From Bacillota bacterium (lineage in GTDB: Bacteria; Bacillota; Clostridia; Acetivibrionales; Acetivibrionaceae): DNA of 64,000 nt. Both the position numbers and the translations under genes were made by a program. This document shows positions 1 through 9,097 of this stretch, piece by piece. The stretch lies in assembly GCA_023421115.1 (NCBI GenBank), contig JAEZUI010000252.1, positions 32,495 through 96,494 on the forward strand. Reading direction: 5' to 3'. How positions within the stretch are numbered: position 1 is the stretch's first letter; every line of letters starts with the position of its first letter. The notes beneath the pieces are model-generated. The model was given only the letters and a program-made list of their open reading frames with translations. It ran no database searches and was not told where the DNA came from.

Positions 1-1
1 A

Positions 2-109
2 CAGAAAATAAAGAAAACTAAGGGGCCCTACTATTCAAATAAGGCTAATAGCTATATTACCAGAATCGAAGAGCGTAAAACAAAGGGAGCTACTAAGAAA
101 ATAAAATAA
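2..109 (+). CDS. C-terminal end of an unknown protein (5' truncated by window)
   Basis: The frame is open from base 2 to a TAA at 107-109 and gives a strongly basic 35-residue tail (many Lys and Arg, with GPYYSNKANSY near the middle). The composition is that of a nucleic-acid-binding C-terminus, such as a transposase or ribosome-associated protein, but no family can be named from the tail. The start lies outside the window. Confidence 0.4.
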   Translation, partial: QKIKKTKGPYYSNKANSYITRIEERKTKGATKKIK

Positions 110-138
110 TATTGTGCAAGCGATAAAGAAGGTGTGGC

Positions 139-234
139 TTGATTTTTATATTACCTTTTATTATTTTTGGCGGTTTAGTATCTTTAACTGGAGGTCCCTG
201 CTTAAATCAGAATAGAGAAGTAAAGGAGATGTAA
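139..234 (+). CDS. Putative 31-residue small hydrophobic protein
   Basis: A TTG at 139 follows a ribosome-binding-like GAAGGTG at about 129-135. It opens a 31-codon frame with a hydrophobic first half (IFILPFIIFGGLVSLTGG) and a charged C-terminus, ending in TAA at 232-234. The last codons overlap the Shine-Dalgarno of the next gene (HAD phosphatase, start 237), so translation could be coupled. It could equally be chance AT-rich sequence or a gene remnant. No family is recognised. Confidence 0.25.
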   Translation: MIFILPFIIFGGLVSLTGGPCLNQNREVKEM

Positions 235-236
235 CG

Positions 237-1055
237 ATGAAGACGCTATATGTATCTGATCTAGATGGAACACTTTTAAGAAGTGATGAAACTTTATCAC
301 AGTTTACTATCGATACAATTAACCAATTGACAGAAAAGGGTATGCTTTTTTCCTATGCCACAGCTCGCTCTTTGGTAACAGCAAAGAAAGTGACAAAAGG
401 ATTGAATTCTCATATCCCACTTATTGTGTATAACGGAACATTTGTCATGGATAATGTGACAGAGGAAATCTTGATTGCAAACTATTTTGATGAGGGAATT
501 GAAGATGTATTTTGTGATTTATTCAAGGGAGGTATCTATCCAATCGTATATTCTTATGTTGATGGGATTGAGAAGTTTTCTTATATTCCTGAAAGATGCA
601 CAGAAGGAATGAAGGCCTTTCTTGACACAAGAAAAGGTGATAAGAGAACTAATGAAGTTAGAACAATAGAAGACTTAACAGCGGGAGAGTGCTTCTATAT
701 CACCTGTATTGATGAACCGGAAAAATTAGAGCCGTTCTTTGAAAAGTACAAGGACAGATATCATGTGGTTTACTCAAAGGATGTTTATTCCGAGTTTCAG
801 TGGCTTGAGATTATGCCTAAGACTGCATCTAAAGCAAATGCTATTCTGCAATTGAAAGAAAAGTTAGGGTGTGACAGAATCATATCCTTTGGAGATGGAG
901 CAAATGACATTGATATGTTTGAGATTTCGGATGAAGCATATGCGGTGGATAATGCAATTGATGATTTAAAAACTGTTGCTACTGGGGTGTTAGGAAGCAA
1001 TAATGACGATGGTGTAGCAAAATGGCTCTGTGAAAACATAAAAAGTCTCTATTAA
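237..1055 (+). CDS. HAD-superfamily phosphatase, Cof subfamily (IIB)
   Basis: This is a 272-residue cytosolic HAD hydrolase that probably dephosphorylates sugar phosphates or other small phosphorylated metabolites; the substrate cannot be read from sequence. Motif I is DLDGTLL at residues 8-14, with nucleophile Asp8 and acid/base Asp10. A Lys in KASKANAI near residue 200 fits motif III. GDGANDIDMF near residue 219 is the Mg-binding motif IV. The middle (about 85-190) is the C2-type cap typical of Cof proteins. The length is normal for the family. The start is ATG 237 behind AAAGGAGAT. It stands alone, with decayed sequence downstream. Confidence 0.88.
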   Translation: MKTLYVSDLDGTLLRSDETLSQFTIDTINQLTEKGMLFSYATARSLVTAKKVTKGLNSHIPLIVYNGTFVMDNVTEEILIANYFDEGIEDVFCDLFKGGIYPIVYSYVDGIEKFSYIPERCTEGMKAFLDTRKGDKRTNEVRTIEDLTAGECFYITCIDEPEKLEPFFEKYKDRYHVVYSKDVYSEFQWLEIMPKTASKANAILQLKEKLGCDRIISFGDGANDIDMFEISDEAYAVDNAIDDLKTVATGVLGSNNDDGVAKWLCENIKSLY

Positions 1056-1071
1056 AGTTGGAGAAAGATAG

Positions 1072-1345
1072 ATGAAAAAAAGGTTCAGTACGTTCTTAAC
1101 TATTTATATCGCTTCTAATAATTATATTAATTTCTATTGAGAGGCGAACTAACGGTTCAGCATTAGATTCAACCTTAAAGGGGTATTTTATGACAAAGGA
1201 ACTGGGTTCAGTGAAGTTATTTGTTAATACTCAAAAGCCCCCTTTCATTTATCTTGAAGCAGATGACGGGGTTATTATTTTCAATATGAGAAATGAGGAT
1301 GAAACACAGGAAATATTCGGAGAAATACTAAGAAAAATAAAATAA
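1072..1345 (+). pseudogene. Frameshifted small membrane/PH-like protein remnant
   Basis: ATG 1072 opens MKKRFSTFLTIYIAS and soon hits a stop. A second frame (+1 relative) carries a hydrophobic segment, then ERRTNGSALDSTLKGYF and KLFVNTQKPPFIYLEADDG, ending at TAA 1343-1345. Joined across the frameshift they make one plausible roughly 90-residue protein: an N-terminal membrane helix followed by a short beta-rich domain. The tail, with a PPFIY segment and a final basic helix, resembles the C-terminus of bacterial PH-domain proteins, but that family call is tentative. A weak alternative is that only the 51-residue frame from ATG 1190 is translated. Confidence 0.4.
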
Positions 1346-1619
1346 CTGTAGGTACTGGGGAAGATAAGCTCATTACAGAAGATTTTGAAATGCTTGTTAT
1401 AGCTGAACTCATTATTTTGAGTATTGCGAAGAAGTTGGCTGTGAAGTGTGGAGTTTGTTAACTAGTATGAAATCTATCAGTGGAGAGCCAGTCTGCCTGT
1501 GGCTGCCAGAGCGTTAACGCAAACCTGGAACAATAACTTTGTATAGGCAATAATAAAGGCCGGAGTATCCGGCCGTCAGTCTAAAAATAAAATTCTAAAA
1601 TTTTAGCAACTAAATTTTA
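1346..1619. other. Gene-free stretch with a GC-rich hairpin
   Basis: No intact gene is seen. Short open bits (ITEDFEMLVIAE-like) look like decayed coding sequence. Bases 1558-1574 form a perfect 7-bp hairpin, GGCCGGA-GTA-TCCGGCC. It is not followed by a T tract on the plus strand, so it is at best a weak terminator for the convergent genes on either side. Confidence 0.4.
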
Positions 1620-1778
1620 TTAATCCCCAATAGGACCTGCTTTTTTATTTCTTGTCTTAGCTTTTCCCTGAATTTCAGGAACAGGTTTTACAGTATTTCT
1701 TTCCACTTTCATTTTTTTATTACTTTCTGTTCCATGGGGATCACTTGGATCAGGTCTTCTCATACCAGCTTTGGCCAT
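1620..1778 (-). CDS. Small conserved Pro/Lys-rich protein of clostridia
   Basis: This 52-residue protein begins MAKAGMRRPDPSDPHGTE and ends with a basic stretch (GKAKTRNKKAGPIGD). It has no hydrophobic segment and no cysteines. The pattern MRRPDPSDPHG followed by a Pro-Glu-hydrophobic-Gln-Gly-Lys-Ala motif looks like a small family of unknown function that I associate with cellulolytic and related clostridia; this is from memory and was not searched. The start is ATG at 1778 preceded by GAAGGATAGTGAG. It is isolated, transcribed away from nadE, and has no obvious partner. Confidence 0.6.
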   Translation of the reverse strand: MAKAGMRRPDPSDPHGTESNKKMKVERNTVKPVPEIQGKAKTRNKKAGPIGD

Positions 1779-2396
1779 AATTCTCACTATCCTTCTTATT
1801 TAATATAGTACTTTTATCATATGTTCTGCATAATAATTTTTTATATACATAAGTAAGTATAGCTCTATTTATGACTTGCCAAAGGTTCCAAAATCTTATC
1901 GAGCTTACTTTTACCAAGCAATATTAATTTTATTGCTTAATATCTTGAACAAACACTTCCATCCCTATTAAAACATATCCAAAGCTGTTGTAAAATCCTT
2001 TATAAACTTGAGTATGCATTGCCCTCTTCAAGTTTTTATGTCTTTTGAGCATTAATCAACTATAAAGCTCATTGACACAGGCTTATTACATATGTAAGTT
2101 TTGATGACAACTTTAACTCTTAAGAAATATTACAACAATTAAAGTTTTTTGATGCTATTGAAAAGCAAATTAAAAAAAGACACGATATAGAAGTCACGTT
2201 ACTACCTGATGCTGATATATTACCAGATATAGGTCCACAATAATTTTAAAGAAAAATATAAGTCATTAGAAAAAAATTAAATTTGAGTAGCTTGAAATAA
2301 TTATTTTGTGAAAACTAAACGAATATGTTAAACTTGTTTTAGGTTGTTTTTAGAAAGAGCCTTATAATTTAGAATTTGATGTATTCGGGTGATGAT
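1779..2396. other. Intergenic stretch with a decayed reading frame
   Basis: No intact gene is seen between the small protein and nadE. A stop-to-stop frame at 2124-2243 (+) encodes about 39 residues without a good start codon, including KKRHDIEVTLLPDADILPDIGPQ in two parts. It reads like the C-terminus of a lost protein. The rest is AT-rich and should hold the promoters of the divergent small gene and of nadE, but no convincing -35/-10 pair was found. Confidence 0.35.
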
Positions 2397-4319
2397 ATGA
2401 AATATGGTTTTGTAAGGGTGGGAGCTGCAGTTCCAAAGCTAAAGGTAGCTAACTGCGAGTACAATTGCTCCCGCATAGTTGATCTAATTAAAAAAGCGGA
2501 TAAGGAACATGTGAAGTTTTTGGTGTTTCCGGAGCTTTGTATAACTGCTTATAGCTGTGGTGACCTGTTTCACCAAGACATACTCTTAAAGGAAGCTTTA
2601 AAACAACTTGAAAACATATTGGAAAATACTAAAAGTACTGATTTGATTGCTATAATTGGAATGCCTGTAAGCTTAAACAATCAATTATTCAATTGTGCGG
2701 TTATAATTCAGTCTGGAAAGATTCTAGGTGTTGTACCTAAAACGTATATACCCAACTACAGTGAATTTTATGAAGAGAGATGGTTTGCTTCAGGTAATAA
2801 AGCTTTAGTTGACAATATCAATATATGCGGGTTTATTGTGCCTTTTGGTGTAGATCTTCTGTTTGAAAACAGTCAAAATGGGGAAGTGTGCTTCGGTATA
2901 GAGATATGTGAGGATTTGTGGGTTCCTATACCTCCCAGTTCTTATCAGTGTATGAACGGGGCTACGCTTGTATTTAATCCTTCCGCAAGCAATGAGATAA
3001 TCGGTAAGCATGAGTATAGAAGAGAACTTGTAAGGCAGCAGTCAGCTAGATGTATTTCCGGATATGTGTATACTTCCTCTAATACCAATGAGTCTACCAC
3101 CGATGTGGTTTTTGGGGGACATGCTATGATTGCTGAGTATGGCTCACTTCTTTCCGAGTCGGAGAGGTTTTTAGACGAGGATCAGCTTATTTATTCCGAG
3201 ATAGATATCCAAAAGCTGATAAACGACAGGAGAAAGAATACCAGCTTTATGGAAGGTGTCCTTGAGAAAAAATACAGAAGGATTATCTTTGATCAAGAAG
3301 AAGGCGCAGGTGTTGACCTGACAAGGAATGTTACTGCGCACCCTTTTGTGCCTTCTGATGCAGGTAACAGAGATGTAAGATGTAAAGAAATCTTTTCCAT
3401 TCAAACCAGTGCTCTTGCAAAAAGGATAAGGCACACAGGATTAAAGTATTCTGTTATTGGAATATCAGGAGGTTTGGATTCTACACTGGCGTTACTTGTT
3501 ACTGCAAAAACTTATGAACTTTTGGGAATTCCGGCAGACAATATTATAGCTGTTACAATGCCGGGATTTGGAACTACAAATACTACTTACACCAATGCCA
3601 TGGAACTTATGAAGGCAATGAAGGTAAGTATTAAAGAAATCAATATTAAGGAGGCCTGTCTTCAGCATTTTAAAGATATTGGCCACGATGTAGATGTTCA
3701 TGATGTTACCTATGAAAATGTTCAGGCAAGAGAGCGTACTCAAATTCTTATGGATCTTGCTAACAAACTTGGGGGTCTGGTTATAGGGACTGGTGACCTA
3801 TCAGAGCTTGCTTTGGGTTGGTGTACTTACAACGGAGATCATATGTCCATGTATTCGGTAAACTGTAGTATCCCAAAGACTTTGGTTAAATTCCTTGTTA
3901 AGTGGGTTGCCGACAATATGGTGGACAATAAAGTTAAGGATATACTAGACAGGATACTTGATACTCCAATTTCACCGGAGTTGCTTCCGCCTACTGCTGA
4001 GGGGGAAATCAATCAGAAGACGGAGGATATTGTTGGACCCTATGAACTGCATGACTTCTTCATGTATCATATGATAAGGTACGGTGCTCCTCCAAAGAAG
4101 ATAGAGTTTCTTGCTCAAAAGGCTTTTGATGGCAAATATCCAGTCGATGAGATAAAAAAATGGCTTAAGATTTTTATGAAGAGATTTTTCACACAGCAAT
4201 TTAAAAGGTCATGTCTTCCCGATGGGCCAAAAGTAGGAACTATAAGTCTATCCCCAAGGGGTGACTGGCGTATGCCGAGTGACGCTGATGCAAGAGCATG
4301 GCTTAATGAAATTGAATAA
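2397..4319 (+). CDS. nadE: Glutamine-dependent NAD+ synthetase
   Basis: This protein of about 640 residues makes NAD+ from deamido-NAD+, ATP and glutamine in the last step of NAD synthesis. The N-terminal half is a nitrilase-fold glutaminase: Glu in FPELCITAY, Lys in VVPKTYIPNY and nucleophile Cys in IEICEDLW form the catalytic triad. The C-terminal half is the ATP-dependent synthetase, with the PP-loop GISGGLDSTLAL near residue 365. The length fits the long, glutamine-using class. The open frame extends upstream to 2376, but ATG 2397 (MKYGFVRVGAAVPKL) is preferred because it has GGGTGAT just upstream and matches the usual N-terminus. It is a single gene with its own terminator. Confidence 0.93.
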   Translation: MKYGFVRVGAAVPKLKVANCEYNCSRIVDLIKKADKEHVKFLVFPELCITAYSCGDLFHQDILLKEALKQLENILENTKSTDLIAIIGMPVSLNNQLFNCAVIIQSGKILGVVPKTYIPNYSEFYEERWFASGNKALVDNINICGFIVPFGVDLLFENSQNGEVCFGIEICEDLWVPIPPSSYQCMNGATLVFNPSASNEIIGKHEYRRELVRQQSARCISGYVYTSSNTNESTTDVVFGGHAMIAEYGSLLSESERFLDEDQLIYSEIDIQKLINDRRKNTSFMEGVLEKKYRRIIFDQEEGAGVDLTRNVTAHPFVPSDAGNRDVRCKEIFSIQTSALAKRIRHTGLKYSVIGISGGLDSTLALLVTAKTYELLGIPADNIIAVTMPGFGTTNTTYTNAMELMKAMKVSIKEINIKEACLQHFKDIGHDVDVHDVTYENVQARERTQILMDLANKLGGLVIGTGDLSELALGWCTYNGDHMSMYSVNCSIPKTLVKFLVKWVADNMVDNKVKDILDRILDTPISPELLPPTAEGEINQKTEDIVGPYELHDFFMYHMIRYGAPPKKIEFLAQKAFDGKYPVDEIKKWLKIFMKRFFTQQFKRSCLPDGPKVGTISLSPRGDWRMPSDADARAWLNEIE

Positions 4320-4484
4320 GAAGAGATTTTTTTGAGAAAATTTTAGATTTTGTGATTAAAGAGTTGATGCATATGGGAATATGCGAGTACTTTTTGGTGA
4401 GGTGCAATTACTATAGTCCGTACAGTCTATGGGGGCAGAAACTATGTAAAATTGATATAAATATCAGTAAAGAAATTATGATAG

Positions 4485-4515
4485 AGCATCTTCAAAAAAC
4501 GAAGGTGCTTTTTTC
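4485..4515 (+). terminator. Rho-independent terminator after nadE
   Basis: AGCATCTTC (4485-4493) pairs with GAAGGTGCT (4501-4509) across a 7-nt loop, with one G-T wobble, followed by a T run at 4509-4514. It lies 165 bases past the nadE stop. Confidence 0.75.
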
Positions 4516-4967
4516 ATGATACTGAAAATAAAAGACACACAATTCATTGAAGTATAATAAAATAGTCACAGTTAGAGAAGGAAGGAGGATTAAATTAAAA
4601 AGATAGGTATTTCCAGACATAAGCTTACTTGTTAAAAGTGCAATAAGTGAATTTATAGAAGATTATTCATTGAGTGTAAAATGGTTGTAAAAATGGCAGC
4701 TGACTAGTTATTTTATTGGAATTAACTTATGATAATTGCTTATAAAACCTTTATTAAGGTAAATTTTAAAACATGAAATGGCTATAATTGACTATTTTAT
4801 TTTATAGGTATAAAATATACAAGGAGAATATTGATATTTTATTCAATATTAACTGCAATGAATATTCATTCTATACAAAGCAAATCTTTATTTCTCCACA
4901 TAACATAGGCAAATTTAGTGTCTATACCAGAGTTTCATAAAATAATGTGGAAATTCTGCTTAAAATA
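4516..4967. other. Long AT-rich leader region upstream of the scaffoldin gene
   Basis: About 450 bases without a supportable gene. An AGGAAGGAGG at about 4580 looks like a ribosome binding site but is followed only by very short frames, possibly a decayed gene. The stretch should contain the scaffoldin promoter. No sigma-A-like box pair stood out, which would fit an alternative sigma factor such as the SigI type used by some cellulosome genes (known for C. thermocellum, not shown here). Confidence 0.35.
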
Positions 4968-4988
4968 CTTGCCCAATTTTTGGGCAAG
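4968..4988 (+). promoter_or_regulatory. 9-bp perfect inverted repeat in the scaffoldin 5' leader
   Basis: CTTGCCCAA (4968-4976) and TTGGGCAAG (4980-4988) form a perfect stem with a 3-nt loop, 21 bases upstream of the scaffoldin Shine-Dalgarno (4.99-5.02 kb). An A run, not a T run, follows, so it is not a terminator for plus-strand transcription. It may stabilise the mRNA or act as an operator. Confidence 0.5.
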
Positions 4989-5025
4989 CATTTAAAAAAA
5001 AAGAATTTTGGGGAGGAAAAATTAC

Positions 5026-8000
5026 ATGAGAAAATTATTTAGCATAGTTTTGACCATCGCTATGCTTGTAACTGTTTTTTCAACAGTATTCAATTTAAGA
5101 ACAGCATCTGCTGCATCAAATGATTACTTAAAAATGTTGACAAAGCAGACACAACAAGCAGCACCTACAAGTACTAAGACACAAACGTCTTTGAATCCGA
5201 CTCCTACATCCATACTATCAACTTCAAAACCGTCGGTACCGTCAAGCAACTTCACTGTTACTATAGGAACAATCTGTGCATCATCAGATGAATATATAAC
5301 TGTTCCCATCAACTTCGCAAATGTTCCTGCAAGCGGTATCCAAGTATTTGATATGTCAATTCAATATGAATCAGACTGTCTAGAATATCTAGCATATGAG
5401 CCAGGGATTATTGTCCCTAATCCAAATATAAACTTTGTTATCAACAAGTCAGAAAATGGAACTTTAAAATTACTTTTTCTTGGCTATTCACTGGAAAATG
5501 AATTTATCAACTCAAATGGAACACTTGCAAACATCACGTTTAAAGTATCGTCATCCGAGGCTGTATCAACTTCTATTAGGGTAGACAACTCAAACTTTGG
5601 AGATCATAATTTTAATTTTTTATATCCAACATTAGTTGAAGGTCTAGTCTATATTTCAGGAGTATCACAAGCAACCCCAATCCCCCAAAACAGTCTTAAG
5701 GTCATAGTCGGTTCAACCAATGCAAATTCTGGAGATATAATTACAGTACCGGTTGCTTTTGAAAATATTCCTTCCAATGGAATTTCTATGTGCGGCATGA
5801 CTATTCTTTATGATAAGGAGAGATTGGAGTTTGTATCTCATAAACCTGGAGTCATAGTCAACAATCCGGATATCAATTTTGGAATAAACAATATGTATAA
5901 TGGCGCCATAAAACTTCATTTCATCGACAATACAATTTCGAGTGAGCCCATTACCTCAGACGGAGTGTTTGTAGACCTTACTTTTAGAGTAACCGATTCT
6001 TATGACAGCTCAACTTCAATAAACCTAATAAATTCAACATTTGGTGACATTGACACTAATATTGTATTTGCACAAATTGTTCCCGGTGTTATTGATATTA
6101 CTGGCCGTATAATACCTACACCTACTCCTGCAGGTAAACTTACCGTTAATATCGGCTCAACAGAAGGAATGAAAGGTGATCTCATAACAGTACCAATCAG
6201 CTTACAAAACGTTCCTTACAGCGGAATTGCCGGAGGTGATTTAATAATCTCCTTTGATACAAACCAATTGGAGTATGTAGATAAAGAGCCTGGAAATATT
6301 ACATCAAACCTGGCAATATCTCAATTTTCTGACGGTAATATAAGACTCCTGCTTCAAGGTTATATTAACTCATCTGACTCTGGGTATGTAAAATCAGATG
6401 GCATTCTTGCAACCATTACTTTCAAAATACTAGGAGCTTTCAAGGAATCAACACCCCTTGAAGCAAAAGTGTCCTTTACTGTTGACCATTTGGAAAAAAT
6501 AGATGTGTCGGTTAATTCAGGTATGGTTAACATTATTGGCCCTGTGTTACCAACTTTAGCTCCAACTCCAAAACCTACAAATTCTACTGTTAAAATTACT
6601 GTAGGCTCAGCAGAGGGAACTACTGGTGAACTGGTGACTGTACCTGTTAGTCTTGCAAATATATCTCCTAATGGCATAGGTGCTGCAGATATCAGAATAA
6701 AATATGATTCGGTACTATTGGAATGTGTCTCTGTAGAGGCTGGCAATATAGTTCCAACCCCTGAACGGGACTTTTTTAGTAGTAATACATCTGAAGCAAT
6801 TATAGAATTACTTTATACAAAAAAGTTTGCAAACTCTTCTTGCATTAGTACGGACGGAGTGTTTGCAAACATTACCTTTAAAGTGTTGTGTACATATGAC
6901 AAATCCACTTATATTTCTGTTTCTAATCCATCAGTAGAAGACAGAGATCTTCTCGATATTTATGTTTATTCAGTTGCAGCCAGATTTAATATTTTAGGTA
7001 TCGAGCCCAAACCGGATTTTCAGGTAGAAATAGGTTCAACTAAGGGTTATACCGGTGACCTTATAACCGTCCCGGTAAATTTTTCATATGTACCTAATAC
7101 AAGAATCTCTACAGCGAGTATGACAATTAATTATGATGCAAGCCAGTTGGAATATATATCTTATAAAGTGGGAAGTATTGTTCCTGAAGGTGGTCTGGGC
7201 TTTGATATAAATAAGACATCTGACGGTGTCCTATCTTTATTATACCTTGACTATTTTATGCAATCTTCAATAGACTATAATGGTATAGTAGCAAACCTTA
7301 CTTTTAAGGTATTAGGTTCCTCTGGAGAATCAGCTGTTTATGGAAGTGATGCAATTTTTAGTGATAGAAATTTTGATTATGTGAACACAACATTTGTTTC
7401 AGGGAAAGTCAGCATTTCAGCTCCTCCATTATTCTCCGAAAAAATAGGCGTTTATTACGGAAGCTTTTACCAAACGCTCAATGAGCCATGTACGTTTCCA
7501 ATAGTATTTAAAAATATTCCCCCAACTGCAATAGGTTCATTTAGTATGACAATTGACTATGATCCAACTAGGCTAGAGTATGCTGATGCAGCAGAATTGA
7601 ATATAGTAACACCTGATCCAGAAGTACTATACACCATCAAAACTCTACCCTTAACTATACAAAAAATTTCTGAAAAGAGCTTTAGAATCCTCTACGAAGC
7701 TTCTGAGACATTGGATCTTATCACTAATGAATATGGATTTGTACATCTTGACTTTAATATTTTATCCCCTTCAACGAATGACATTTCCATTAAAATAAAG
7801 GATGCAACTTTTACAGACAAATATGGAAATCCTGTTGATGCAGAGTTGTTTTCTGCACCTACCGCAGAAGCGGCAATAGGTACTGTTGCAGCCTCACCAA
7901 ATTCAACTGTAGTTGTACCTATTAACCTGATAAGTTTACCAGAACCCGGCATTAGCTCTACTTATATGGTTATAGATTATAATCCTGAAGAACTGGAATA

Positions 8001-8742
8001 TATTAGTTCAAAATTTGGAAGCATAATACCTGAATTGGTGAATATCACCGTTAACCCTAATTCATTTGATAATAGTAAAATTCGACTGTTTATTAATATG
8101 TATCCTAACTCCTTAACAACAAACGGAGACTTGGCAAATATCACCTTTAAAGTTAAAGCTACCGATGGTTTTTCACCGTTAAAATTTGAATATGTTCCAG
8201 AAATCTTGTTATCTTCAGATTTATGGTCAAAAGTGCTTATAACAAATGGTGGCGTAATAATCTCCGATAAAGAATTTACAGGTCAAACGGTTTCCGGTTA
8301 TGTATATTCTGATCTTGGAAATGCTAATTCACCAAACTTTTCATTCAATGAAGGATTTAAAGTTGAATTAGAAGGATCGAGTTTTTCAACTGTTACAGAT
8401 AGTAATGGTTATTTTGAAATCAAAAATGTTCCGTTTGGAAAATATACACTCAGTATTACTAAAGCTAATCACCTGACAAGACAAATTGAAAATCTTTCGG
8501 TAGATGAAGATAAAGAATTATCAAGTCCTATTATCTTATGGCCCGGGGATATGGAAATAGACGGAATACAAGATGGTGCAATAAACCTGGAAGATATAAT
8601 GGAAATTTGCAAAGCTTTCAATTGTACGTACAAAGACGTTAAGTACAATAAAAACTTAGATTTGAATAAAGATTCTTCTATAAATTTAGAAGATATAATG
8701 CTAGTTATAAAGCATTTCAATAAGACTTCTTCGGATTATTAA
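5026..8742 (+). CDS. Cellulosomal scaffoldin: seven cohesin modules, X module, type II dockerin; no CBM
   Basis: This secreted structural protein of 1238 residues would display dockerin-bearing enzymes and attach to an anchoring protein. A signal peptide (about 1-30, MRKLFSIVLTIAMLVT) is followed by a Thr/Ser-rich linker. Seven cohesin-like modules then lie at about 74-212, 222-360, 369-505, 519-658, 663-800, 804-946 and 948-1080. Most show the G(S/T)..G..(I/V)TVP strand, the (I/L)..DxxxLEY strand and the DG..A.(I/L)TF(K/R)V strand; modules 6 and 7 are the most diverged. Pro/Thr linkers separate modules 2-3 and 3-4. A CNA/carboxypeptidase-regulatory-like X module (about 1085-1172, VSGYVYSDLG) precedes a type II dockerin (about 1173-1238) with two INLEDIM repeats. 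The final SSDY matches the CipA ending as I remember it. There is no carbohydrate-binding module and no catalytic domain. Start ATG 5026 has GGGGAGG at 5010-5016; the frame also runs back to a TTG at 5008. Confidence 0.9.
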   Translation: MRKLFSIVLTIAMLVTVFSTVFNLRTASAASNDYLKMLTKQTQQAAPTSTKTQTSLNPTPTSILSTSKPSVPSSNFTVTIGTICASSDEYITVPINFANVPASGIQVFDMSIQYESDCLEYLAYEPGIIVPNPNINFVINKSENGTLKLLFLGYSLENEFINSNGTLANITFKVSSSEAVSTSIRVDNSNFGDHNFNFLYPTLVEGLVYISGVSQATPIPQNSLKVIVGSTNANSGDIITVPVAFENIPSNGISMCGMTILYDKERLEFVSHKPGVIVNNPDINFGINNMYNGAIKLHFIDNTISSEPITSDGVFVDLTFRVTDSYDSSTSINLINSTFGDIDTNIVFAQIVPGVIDITGRIIPTPTPAGKLTVNIGSTEGMKGDLITVPISLQNVPYSGIAGGDLIISFDTNQLEYVDKEPGNITSNLAISQFSDGNIRLLLQGYINSSDSGYVKSDGILATITFKILGAFKESTPLEAKVSFTVDHLEKIDVSVNSGMVNIIGPVLPTLAPTPKPTNSTVKITVGSAEGTTGELVTVPVSLANISPNGIGAADIRIKYDSVLLECVSVEAGNIVPTPERDFFSSNTSEAIIELLYTKKFANSSCISTDGVFANITFKVLCTYDKSTYISVSNPSVEDRDLLDIYVYSVAARFNILGIEPKPDFQVEIGSTKGYTGDLITVPVNFSYVPNTRISTASMTINYDASQLEYISYKVGSIVPEGGLGFDINKTSDGVLSLLYLDYFMQSSIDYNGIVANLTFKVLGSSGESAVYGSDAIFSDRNFDYVNTTFVSGKVSISAPPLFSEKIGVYYGSFYQTLNEPCTFPIVFKNIPPTAIGSFSMTIDYDPTRLEYADAAELNIVTPDPEVLYTIKTLPLTIQKISEKSFRILYEASETLDLITNEYGFVHLDFNILSPSTNDISIKIKDATFTDKYGNPVDAELFSAPTAEAAIGTVAASPNSTVVVPINLISLPEPGISSTYMVIDYNPEELEYISSKFGSIIPELVNITVNPNSFDNSKIRLFINMYPNSLTTNGDLANITFKVKATDGFSPLKFEYVPEILLSSDLWSKVLITNGGVIISDKEFTGQTVSGYVYSDLGNANSPNFSFNEGFKVELEGSSFSTVTDSNGYFEIKNVPFGKYTLSITKANHLTRQIENLSVDEDKELSSPIILWPGDMEIDGIQDGAINLEDIMEICKAFNCTYKDVKYNKNLDLNKDSSINLEDIMLVIKHFNKTSSDY

Positions 8743-8786
8743 AAGTTTTATATATTTATCCATTTCACTTTATTTTGGAAGTGAAG

Positions 8787-8823
8787 AAAGGTATGGAAAC
8801 TAAGTGTATCCATACCTTTTTCG
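8787..8823 (+). terminator. Rho-independent terminator after the scaffoldin
   Basis: AAAGGTATGG (8787-8796) pairs with CCATACCTTT (8810-8819), followed by T residues. It lies 45 bases past the stop. It overlaps the 3' end of the opposite-strand leucine-rich-repeat remnant. Confidence 0.8.
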
Positions 8824-9025
8824 TAATCAGAACTTTATTATTCATTGAGAAACTTGTTTTATAATTAGGTGGTCTAGGTGGTGTTCGACTTGGAGTTATG
8901 TTAAGGTGTACAAAAACTGAATCACGCGAATCGAGTGTGGTTTTATCAAGTTCAGGGATGTCAATTAGCCAAAGGTATTTAAGACTAGGGCAGTTGCTTA
9001 AAGCACTTACATCAATGATTGAATT

Positions 9026-9082
9026 AAAAGAGCTTACATCTTTTATAGAGTTGGTGGAAAGATTGAGGTAAGTAAGGTTCGT
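9026..9082 (-). repeat. 57-nt LRR-derived repeat, copy 1
   Basis: It matches 16768-16824 at 53 of 57 positions in the same orientation. On the minus strand both copies encode the LRR core LNLSTN(S/A)IKDVSSF. Confidence 0.75.
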
Positions 9083-9097
9083 GCTCCAATTTCTCAA

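Larger units (their letters stand above)
8765..9097 (-). pseudogene. Leucine-rich-repeat protein remnant (copy 1)
   Basis: This 110-codon open frame has no good ribosome binding site. It starts in the middle of a leucine-rich repeat (LTYLNLSTNSIKDVSSF, then DVSALSNCPSLKYLWL) and then loses repeat character. The LxxLxLxxNxIxDxSxL pattern is that of internalin-type LRRs found in secreted proteins. The frame seems to be the 3' end of a larger LRR gene whose 5' part is gone. Part of it (9026-9082) is nearly identical in DNA to a second remnant at 16.77 kb. Confidence 0.55.
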
